NCBI GenBank assembly: GCA_003482455.1
Contig: DMYW01000013.1
Span: forward strand, 1 to 8,583
DNA length: 8,583 nucleotides
Source: Rheinheimera sp.
Lineage (GTDB): Bacteria > Pseudomonadota > Gammaproteobacteria > Enterobacterales > Alteromonadaceae
Direction of reading: 5' to 3'
Shown: piece by piece, positions 1 to 5,937 of the stretch
Layout: each line of letters starts with the position of its first letter
Position numbering within the stretch: the first letter of the stretch is position 1
Program-made: the position numbers and the translations under genes
The notes under the pieces: model-generated
What the model saw: only the letters and a program-made list of their open reading frames with translations
Databases searched by the model: none
Told to the model about the DNA's origin: nothing

Positions 1-113
1 TAAAACTGAATATAACCATTTGGATAGGTCGCGTTAGTATCGTCAGAACCGCCACCGCACGCCGCCAGCAAAGCACCGGTGCAAGTCAGGGTCAACAGTC
101 GGAAAAAATGCAT
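1..113 (-). CDS. N-terminus of a lipoprotein, cut by the left edge
   Basis: Only the first 37 codons are present. The reading frame opens with Met-His-Phe-Phe-Arg, then a short hydrophobic stretch (residues 6-18), then a lipobox Leu16-Ala17-Ala18-Cys19, followed by Gly-Gly-Gly-Ser-Asp-Asp. This is a textbook type II signal peptide: lipid would be attached to Cys19, and the absence of Asp at the next position points to the outer membrane rather than retention in the inner membrane. A purine-rich GTGAGAG lies shortly before the ATG. The visible mature part (ending Tyr-Pro-Asn-Gly-Tyr-Ile-Gln-Phe) is too short to name a family. It resembles the start of some DUF4397-type surface lipoproteins, but that is a guess. 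It lies downstream of the ABC exporter on the same strand with a 127-bp gap, so it probably has its own promoter, although I could not find a good one. Confidence 0.75.
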   Translation of the reverse strand, partial: MHFFRLLTLTCTGALLAACGGGSDDTNATYPNGYIQF

Positions 114-240
114 GTTGGAACTCTCACTACAGAATAAATTGCGCCAATAGGAGCAGATTTTGGAAAGGAAGTTTCTGTTTTTGCTGATCTTTGCATCGCT
201 TAACAAAACTCAATCCGGTTTACTATAAATTAATCACGGT

Positions 241-2049
241 TCAAGCGTCAATTGCCGAGTCTTGTTGCATTGCCCACAATTGCGCATATCGGCCATTGAG
301 GGCGAGCAGTTGCTCGTGATTACCCGCTTCCGCCAGTGTACCTTGTTCCAGCACCAAAATCATATCGGCATCGACAATCGTTGATAATCGATGCGCAATC
401 ACCAGCGAGGTATGGCCGGTTGCTAACTCGCGGATCGCTTGTTGCACCGCTTGTTCGCTATGACTATCAAGGGCTGAGGTTGCTTCATCAAACACTAGGA
501 TGGGGCTGCGCTTTAACAACACACGCGCAATCGCGATCCTTTGCTTTTCGCCACCGGAGACCTTCAGACCCCGTTCGCCAACCAAAGTTCCGTCGCCTTG
601 CGGTAAAGTTGTAATAAATTGTCGAAGATGCGCCGCATCGATAGCCGCGTCTATTTCTTGCTCTGTTGCATCGGGCCTGCCGTAACGAATGTTGTCGCGA
701 ATACTTTGGTTAAACAACACAGTGTCCTGCGGCACTATGGCAATAGCGCGCCGTAAACTGCCCAAGGTCACGCTGCTGATGTCTTGACCGTCGATTAAAA
801 TGCAGCCTTGTTGTGGCTGATAAAAGCGATACAACAAACGGGCTATAGTACTTTTCCCTGCACCGGAACTTCCAACAACCGCAAGCTTTTGCCCCGGTTG
901 TACGGTAAATGACAAGCCTTGCAGGATAGGACGGTCCGGCTGATAGCCAAAATGCACCTGTTGGAATTCAATCGCGCCTGCCGTCAGTTGCAGCGGCGCA
1001 GCGTCCGCAGTCTCGCGGATATTCGGTTCGCGTGTTAGCAAACCCAACATATTTTCTAAATCGGTCAGCGCACGGCGAATTTCACGGTACACAAAGCCCA
1101 AAAAGTTCAGCGGTAAAAACAGTTGGATCATATAGGCATTAACCATCGCCAAATCGCCTAAGGTCATCTGCTTAGCCGCAACTGCGCTACTGGCCATCCA
1201 CATCATCACTGTCATGGCGACGGCGATGATCAGCGCTTGGCCAGAGTTTAATAAAAACAACGACATGCGGTTTTGTAGCCGGGCTTTTTCCCACACGGCC
1301 AATGATTTGTCGTAGTTCGACGCTTCATAGGCTTCGTTGTTGAAATACTTCACGGTTTCGTAATTGAGCAGGCTATCCACCGCTTTGCTATTGGTAGTGG
1401 AATCGGCTTGGTTTGCTTCGCGAATGTAGCGATTGCGCCATTCAGTAACAACCACGGTAAAACGCACATACACCACCACGGCAACTGCGGTCAGCACGGC
1501 ATACCAAACGGAAAACAGCGACCAAAAAATCACCGCAACCGCGGCTATTTCTAACAGCGTAGGCACGATATTGAACATCAAGAAGCGCATCAAGAAACTC
1601 AAGCCGTTAGTGCCACGTTCAATGTCACGGCTGATACCACCGGTTTGCCGGTCTAGATGGAACTGTAAATCGAGGTTGTGCAAATGCTGAAACACCCGCA
1701 AGCTGAGCCGGCGCATCGCGTGTTCGGTCACTCGACTAAAGAGTGCATCGCGCACTTCACCAAAAAACACACTGCCAAAGCGTAATAAACCATAGCCGAT
1801 CAGCAACGCTAGCGGCACCACCACCAAGGATTGCAGTTGTGGATCCAGTGCGTCGATGATCAGTTTTAAGCCGTAGGGCAGCGCTAAAGTTGTGGCTTTG
1901 GCAAGGAATAAGCAGCCAAACGCTCCAAAAACGTGCCAACGGAATTGCCAAAAGTAGGGCCACATAAAACCCCAAGTTTCTTTGAGGCTAGTGGCCTGTT
2001 GGTCACGAATTGGATCAGGTTGTTTGGCGGTGGTTCGCATCCCGCGCAT
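241..2049 (-). CDS. Atm1/HMT1-type ABC exporter, fused permease and ATPase
   Basis: This is a half-transporter of 602 residues with an N-terminal six-helix membrane domain (about 35-330; hydrophobic segments near 37-60, 75-97, 155-177, 180-200, 266-288 and 300-320) and a C-terminal ATPase domain (about 358-595). All ATPase motifs are intact: Walker A GSSGAGKST (393-401), Q-loop Gln441, ABC signature VSGGEKQR (497-504), Walker B ILVFDEATSALD (517-528) and switch His553. The membrane domain carries Atm1-family hallmarks: YETVKYFNNE (230-239), LNSGQ (267-271) and GFVYREI (318-324). By family knowledge it should work as an inner-membrane homodimer exporting glutathione conjugates, glutathione-metal complexes or a glutathione-linked sulfur species; the real substrate is not readable. 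Length is normal for the family. The start at 2049 is supported by AGGAG six bases upstream (complement of 2056-2060); Met4 is a less likely alternative. It lies 45 bp behind ppnP and may share its transcript. No convincing terminator follows it. Confidence 0.93.
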   Translation of the reverse strand: MRGMRTTAKQPDPIRDQQATSLKETWGFMWPYFWQFRWHVFGAFGCLFLAKATTLALPYGLKLIIDALDPQLQSLVVVPLALLIGYGLLRFGSVFFGEVRDALFSRVTEHAMRRLSLRVFQHLHNLDLQFHLDRQTGGISRDIERGTNGLSFLMRFLMFNIVPTLLEIAAVAVIFWSLFSVWYAVLTAVAVVVYVRFTVVVTEWRNRYIREANQADSTTNSKAVDSLLNYETVKYFNNEAYEASNYDKSLAVWEKARLQNRMSLFLLNSGQALIIAVAMTVMMWMASSAVAAKQMTLGDLAMVNAYMIQLFLPLNFLGFVYREIRRALTDLENMLGLLTREPNIRETADAAPLQLTAGAIEFQQVHFGYQPDRPILQGLSFTVQPGQKLAVVGSSGAGKSTIARLLYRFYQPQQGCILIDGQDISSVTLGSLRRAIAIVPQDTVLFNQSIRDNIRYGRPDATEQEIDAAIDAAHLRQFITTLPQGDGTLVGERGLKVSGGEKQRIAIARVLLKRSPILVFDEATSALDSHSEQAVQQAIRELATGHTSLVIAHRLSTIVDADMILVLEQGTLAEAGNHEQLLALNGRYAQLWAMQQDSAIDA

Positions 2050-2061
2050 GACGGACTCCTG

Positions 2062-2079
2062 CGCGGGCGTTTAGCCGCG
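2062..2079 (-). other. GC-rich intercistronic hairpin before the exporter's SD
   Basis: On the minus strand CGCGG and CCGCG flank an 8-base spacer; an inner GGC/GCC pair can extend this to six pairs with one bulged C. It ends two bases before the AGGAG ribosome binding site of the exporter gene. No T-tract follows, so it is not an intrinsic terminator. It could affect transcript processing or translation of the second gene, or it may be chance. Confidence 0.3.
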
Positions 2080-2094
2080 ACTTAACTAAAAAAG

Positions 2095-2376
2095 TTACGC
2101 ATAGGTACACAGGTACGCTGTGTCGCGCAATACGTTTAATGAAAACTTGGCGCCGGCAGCGACTTCAAATTGGCTGCCCGCGGTAAAGGTCTGCCACTGC
2201 GCCGCTTGTGGCAGTAGTACAGACACTTCGCCACTTAGAATGCTCAGCACTTCATGCTGACTGGTACCGAATTCGTATTGACCCGGCGCCATCACGCCGA
2301 CAGTGGCCGGCAGCTCATCGCCTTGGAAGCTAACAGACGCCACTTTACCATCAAAGTACTGATTGATTTTTAACAT
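2095..2376 (-). CDS. ppnP: Pyrimidine/purine nucleoside phosphorylase PpnP (YaiE, DUF1255)
   Basis: This is a small cupin protein of 93 residues, the usual length for the family (E. coli YaiE/PpnP is of very similar size). Matching stretches include NQYFDGKVAS (5-14), ATVGVMAPGQYEFGT (24-38), ILSGEVSVLLP (46-56), Trp61 and the C-terminal YLCTY (88-92). PpnP is known to catalyse phosphate-dependent cleavage of purine and pyrimidine nucleosides into base and ribose 1-phosphate, for nucleoside salvage in the cytoplasm. The start codon at 2376 has only a weak purine-rich GAGA about nine bases upstream. It is the first gene of a probable minus-strand pair with the Atm1-type exporter and is divergent from the c-di-GMP gene, sharing a 237-bp control region that contains palindromic sites. 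No truncation or unusual residue is seen. Confidence 0.93.
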   Translation of the reverse strand: MLKINQYFDGKVASVSFQGDELPATVGVMAPGQYEFGTSQHEVLSILSGEVSVLLPQAAQWQTFTAGSQFEVAAGAKFSLNVLRDTAYLCTYA

Positions 2377-2449
2377 TTGCTGATCTCATTGAAGTTTAGG
2401 AATTTGTTCATAAGCCAACGTGAATGTAACAGCCTTACAAATGGAATTC

Positions 2450-2467
2450 CAGATGTTTAGACATCTG
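2450..2467. promoter_or_regulatory. Perfect inverted repeat CAGATGT-TTAG-ACATCTG
   Basis: Two perfect 7-base arms are separated by four bases, in the region between divergent genes (74 bp upstream of the ppnP start codon). The 3' arm overlaps the next palindrome by three bases (2465-2467). No T-tract follows on either strand, so a protein-binding site is more likely than a terminator. The cognate regulator is unknown. Confidence 0.5.
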
Positions 2468-2478
2468 AAACGTTTCAG
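2465..2478. promoter_or_regulatory. Cra/LacI-family-like operator CTGAAACGTTTCAG
   Basis: This is a perfect 14-base palindrome with the central CG typical of operators bound by LacI/GalR-family regulators. It closely resembles the Cra (FruR) recognition pattern TGAAWCGNTNCW. It lies about 90 bp from the ppnP start codon and about 135 bp from the start of the c-di-GMP gene, so either could be controlled. No gene for such a regulator is in the window, so the assignment to Cra is by resemblance only. Confidence 0.55.
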
Positions 2479-2511
2479 CTTGGGTGACATCAGGGTTGTA
2501 GAAAAAAACAA

Positions 2512-2533
2512 CTGCAAAAGTCGCAAATTGCAG
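2512..2533. promoter_or_regulatory. Inverted repeat CTGCAA-N10-TTGCAG
   Basis: Two perfect 6-base arms lie 10 bases apart, so their centres are about 16 bp (roughly one and a half helical turns) from each other. It ends 14 bases before the putative -35 of the c-di-GMP gene, a position suitable for an activator or repressor site. The spacer also holds GCAAA, repeating part of the first arm. A chance repeat cannot be excluded. Confidence 0.35.
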
Positions 2534-2547
2534 ACACTTTCCCCAAT

Positions 2548-2576
2548 TTGGTTATTGACGATTTCACTGTGCTAAA
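2548..2576 (+). promoter_or_regulatory. Weak sigma70-like promoter for the c-di-GMP gene
   Basis: TTGGTT (2548-2553) and GCTAAA (2571-2576) are separated by 17 bases, and TGT just before the second element gives an extended -10 character. The -10 match is only three of six. An alternative -35, TTGACG at 2555-2560, has no good -10 at the right distance. Transcription would start near 2583, leaving a leader of about 30 bases. Confidence 0.3.
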
Positions 2577-2593
2577 CCATGTTAAGGATGAGT

Positions 2594-2600
2594 AGAAGGA
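2594..2600 (+). promoter_or_regulatory. Distant Shine-Dalgarno for the c-di-GMP gene
   Basis: AGAAGGA is the only purine-rich ribosome-binding candidate before the ATG at 2614, but it is 13 bases away, longer than usual. The in-frame stop TAG at 2593-2595 rules out a start further upstream. The only in-frame codon at an ideal distance is ATT at 2608, a rare start codon, so ATG 2614 is kept. Confidence 0.45.
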
Positions 2601-2613
2601 ATGTGATATTGCC

Positions 2614-5600
2614 ATGCCAACGACCAGTGCTCTTCATCATGTGCAAGCCGTTATTTTGGAGCGCCTTCCCATAGGTGTTGTGGCGGCGACTACTAGCGAC
2701 CAGCGGTTGATCTATGCTAATGCTGCTTTTCTTGCCAAAACAGGGTACGACCTCGAGGAGTTGCCCAAGCTAAAGCCCATCGATCTACATTTGCCCATTG
2801 ACCATGCGGCAGTGATGCGTGACTTCATGGCCATGGCCCGTGGCGAGTTGCATTGTCCAGTGTATTACCCTGTGTTGTGCAAAGACGGCTCGTTGTTTAG
2901 TGCAGAGATCCAGATGGTTGCCGCGGATAGCCAAACGACGGGCATCGTTGTTGCGACTTTTCAAGACATAACGCCGCGTGAACATGCGAAAGTGTTGCAG
3001 TACGAAAGCGAAGAGCGCTTAAGGTTAGCGTTATCCGCGACGAAGCAAGGTTTGTATGATCTAGATATCCCGTCAGGCCGGGCAGCCGTATCCGATGAAT
3101 ATGTGACGATGATTGGCTATGATCCGAAAGACTTTATCGAGACCAACACCGCATGGCGTGAGCGACTGCATCCTGAAGATGTCGGACATGTGTATCAAAC
3201 CTATATGGATTACGTCCAAGGACGCATTCCTGAATATAGGGTGGAGTTTCGACAACGTACCAAAGATGGTCAATGGAAATGGACGCTATCGCTGGGGAAA
3301 ATCATCTCGTGGACCGAAGACGGTTTGCCAAAGCGGATGCTTGGGACTCACACAGATATTGACCGTGCCAAGCAATTAGAAACCGATTTATCCAATGAAC
3401 GGACCTTTTTAAAATCACTGTTACAAAACATTCCTGATTTAGTCTGGCTTAAAGATCCTGCTGGGCGCTATCTAGCATGTAACCGTCGTTTTGAGCAGTT
3501 ATATGGCGTGAGCGAGGCCGAACTCATTGGTCGAAGTGATGTGAATTTTGTCGATGAGCGCACAGCAACATTTTTCCGCCATCATGATTTGAAAGCGCTT
3601 GCCAGTGCCACGCCGCTTGTCAATGAAGAGTGGCTTGATTTCAAACATGATGGCCACCGCGAGTTGGTGGAAACGACGAAGGTCCGGCTAGCTACACCCA
3701 CAGGCCAGATCCTCGGCGTGTTGGGGATAGCCCACAACATTACAGAGCGGGTTGAGCAGGGCGAGCAGTTAAAACTCGCAGCAAGTGTGTTCTCCTCGGC
3801 AATCGAAGGCATCATGATCACAAATCCGCAAGGGATCATTTTGGATGTCAATGAATCCTTCACAAGGATCACTGGCTACACCAAGGAACAAGCCATAGGG
3901 CGAAATGCAAACTTGTTAAACTCAGGGCGACAGCCGCGTAGTTTCTATCGACATCTATGGCGGGATTTGCTGCAAAAAGGCCAGTGGGCTGGCGAGATTT
4001 GGAACCGAAGAGCGAACGGTGAAATATACGCAGAATTGTTGCACATCAGTTCTGTTCGCAATGAACACAGCAAAATTAGTCATTTTGTTGCGGTTTTTTC
4101 TGACATATCGACGTTAAAGGCTCAGCAACAGCAGTTGGAGCTCATTGCCCATTTTGACCCCCTAACGGGTTTACCCAACAGAGTTTTGTTGGTTGATCGG
4201 CTGCGCCAAGCATTGCAACAAAGCCGACGCTCACTAAAAACACTTGCCGTCGTATTTCTCGATTTGGATGGCTTTAAAAGCATAAACGACCAATTTGGTC
4301 ATCAGGTTGGTGATCACGTGTTGGTCAGCATTGCAGGGCGATTTAAAGACGCGTTGCGCGGATGCGACACCATAGCGCGCATTGGCGGCGACGAATTTAT
4401 TGCCGTGTTACCAGAACTTGTTGATGCTCAATCTAGTTTGATCGTCCTTGAGCGTTTATTAGAAGCGGCTGCTACCCCCTTGGTGTTGGAAGATATGCAG
4501 CTGCAAGTCTCTGCGAGTTTAGGGGTGACCTTTGCATTAAGCGCTAATGAATCAGATGCAGATCTGCTGATTCGACAAGCGGATCAAGCCATGTATCAAG
4601 CCAAACTTGCCGGAAAAAACCGTTTTCATGTGTTTGATCCGAAAAACGATAATGACGCACGTCATCGTTTTGAGTTACTCAATGAGCTGCGTGTAGCGAT
4701 CGATCAACACCATTTTTCGTTGTATTACCAGCCTAAAGTGGCATTACGTACTGGCGAGGTGATTGGCTTCGAGGCGTTAATTCGATGGCAGCACCCGCAG
4801 CGTGGAGTATTGAGTCCGAGCGAATTTATACCGCTTATCGCACAACATCCACTGGCGATATCCCTTGGCGATTGGGTGATTGCAGAAGCGCTCTCGCAAT
4901 TACATGATTGGAATCAACAGGGGTTTCGGACGGTTGTCAGCGTGAACATCGATAGTCAGCAACTTAATGACTTGGACTTTTTGAGACGCTTACATGATGT
5001 CATGGAGCTATTTCCGGACGTTGAGCCCCGACAGCTTGAGTTAGAAGTCCTAGAAACGGGTGCATTGGAAAATTTACATCACGTCTCCGAGCTGATTCGA
5101 CAGCTCCAACACGAAGGTATTTATTGTGCCTTGGATGATTTTGGCACAGGTTATAGTTCATTGACCTTCCTCAAGCAGTTGCCTGCTCGCACCATTAAAA
5201 TTGATCAGAGCTTTATTCGGCAAATGTTGGAAGATGCTGAGCAATTGGTGATTGTTGAATCGGTGATTAGCTTAGCGCAACGTTTTGAACGGGACGTGAT
5301 AGCCGAAGGTGTTGAAAGCCTGCTCCATGGTGTGTTTTTGTCAGCGCTGGGTTGTCAGTATGCGCAGGGCTATGGCATAGCCAAGCCTATGCGCTCCGAT
5401 CAAGTGTTGCAGTGGTTGGCGGACTGGCAAGCCCCTGCTTGTTGGTTAAAGGTCCCTATACTGGATGCCGATGGCATGCAAGGCATGGTTGCATTAATTG
5501 AACATTATCAATGGTATCAATCCGTTAGAGATGGCAGTACTGCAACAACGCATGTTGTGTTCGGTGACAGTTGTCGGTTAGAACATTGGTTAAGTCGTGA

Positions 5601-5841
5601 GCATGTCCAACAGAAGTATGGTCATTGTCCACTTTATCAACAAGCTCGACAAACTCACCAACAGTTGCATCAAGCATTGGAGTCGTTGAATCACCTGCGC
5701 GCCGATTCACTGAGTTTGGCGTTACAACAGCAGTTATTACGATTGCTGTGCGGGGATGTGATTGATTGCTTGCAGCAAACTAGTGTGCACTTTGGCCAGT
5801 TAGTCTGGCCTTTAGATAGTGCGTGCGTTGAAAAGAGCTAG
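2614..5841 (+). CDS. Cytoplasmic PAS(x4)-GGDEF-EAL c-di-GMP enzyme with C-terminal CZB-like zinc domain
   Basis: This protein has 1075 residues and no membrane segment or signal peptide. Domains in order: four PAS domains (about 10-122, 135-252, 262-380, 385-500), GGDEF (about 508-675), EAL (about 685-938) and a C-terminal domain (about 945-1060). The GGDEF domain looks active as a diguanylate cyclase: metal-binding FLDLDGF (548-554), GGDEF (591-595) and an I-site RGCD (582-585) for product inhibition. The EAL phosphodiesterase residues also look intact: EAL (720-722), Asn778, Glu811/Glu814, DDFGTGYSSL (841-850), Lys862, AEGVE (897-901) and Gln918. The tail has HxxW (His964, Trp967), CRLxxW (Cys987, Trp992) and HxxxH (His1015, His1019), the His-Cys-His-His pattern of chemoreceptor zinc-binding (CZB) domains as in DgcZ. 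The protein probably makes or breaks c-di-GMP in response to small ligands, redox or zinc; which activity dominates cannot be read. It stands alone, with no partner gene downstream. Confidence 0.93.
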   Translation: MPTTSALHHVQAVILERLPIGVVAATTSDQRLIYANAAFLAKTGYDLEELPKLKPIDLHLPIDHAAVMRDFMAMARGELHCPVYYPVLCKDGSLFSAEIQMVAADSQTTGIVVATFQDITPREHAKVLQYESEERLRLALSATKQGLYDLDIPSGRAAVSDEYVTMIGYDPKDFIETNTAWRERLHPEDVGHVYQTYMDYVQGRIPEYRVEFRQRTKDGQWKWTLSLGKIISWTEDGLPKRMLGTHTDIDRAKQLETDLSNERTFLKSLLQNIPDLVWLKDPAGRYLACNRRFEQLYGVSEAELIGRSDVNFVDERTATFFRHHDLKALASATPLVNEEWLDFKHDGHRELVETTKVRLATPTGQILGVLGIAHNITERVEQGEQLKLAASVFSSAIEGIMITNPQGIILDVNESFTRITGYTKEQAIGRNANLLNSGRQPRSFYRHLWRDLLQKGQWAGEIWNRRANGEIYAELLHISSVRNEHSKISHFVAVFSDISTLKAQQQQLELIAHFDPLTGLPNRVLLVDRLRQALQQSRRSLKTLAVVFLDLDGFKSINDQFGHQVGDHVLVSIAGRFKDALRGCDTIARIGGDEFIAVLPELVDAQSSLIVLERLLEAAATPLVLEDMQLQVSASLGVTFALSANESDADLLIRQADQAMYQAKLAGKNRFHVFDPKNDNDARHRFELLNELRVAIDQHHFSLYYQPKVALRTGEVIGFEALIRWQHPQRGVLSPSEFIPLIAQHPLAISLGDWVIAEALSQLHDWNQQGFRTVVSVNIDSQQLNDLDFLRRLHDVMELFPDVEPRQLELEVLETGALENLHHVSELIRQLQHEGIYCALDDFGTGYSSLTFLKQLPARTIKIDQSFIRQMLEDAEQLVIVESVISLAQRFERDVIAEGVESLLHGVFLSALGCQYAQGYGIAKPMRSDQVLQWLADWQAPACWLKVPILDADGMQGMVALIEHYQWYQSVRDGSTATTHVVFGDSCRLEHWLSREHVQQKYGHCPLYQQARQTHQQLHQALESLNHLRADSLSLALQQQLLRLLCGDVIDCLQQTSVHFGQLVWPLDSACVEKS

Positions 5842-5865
5842 GCGAAAGCAAAAGACCATCACCAT

Positions 5866-5891
5866 AAAAAAAGCCCGCAATCGCGGGCTTT
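5866..5891 (-). terminator. Intrinsic terminator of the decarboxylase, possibly bidirectional
   Basis: A perfect 9-pair stem, AAAGCCCGC with GCGGGCTTT, encloses a 4-base loop (5879-5882). Read on the minus strand the stem is followed by a run of seven T (A-run at 5866-5872), a strong rho-independent terminator 46 bp after the stop of the decarboxylase gene. On the plus strand only three T follow, so it may also stop transcription of the convergent c-di-GMP gene, less efficiently. Confidence 0.88.
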
Positions 5892-5937
5892 CACAAACTA
5901 ACTGTCAACTGAGTTCAGGACCAGTCGAATCAATCGA

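Noticed and set aside
114..240. Terminator or promoter between the exporter and the lipoprotein gene
   Set aside because: I found no stem with a T-tract after the exporter stop, and the best -10 (TATTCT on the minus strand) has no matching -35, so nothing could be annotated with support.
1433..1690. Thr/Lys-rich plus-strand open frame antisense to the exporter
   Set aside because: Lies wholly within the conserved membrane-domain coding sequence, has no ribosome site, and shows the biased composition of an antisense shadow.
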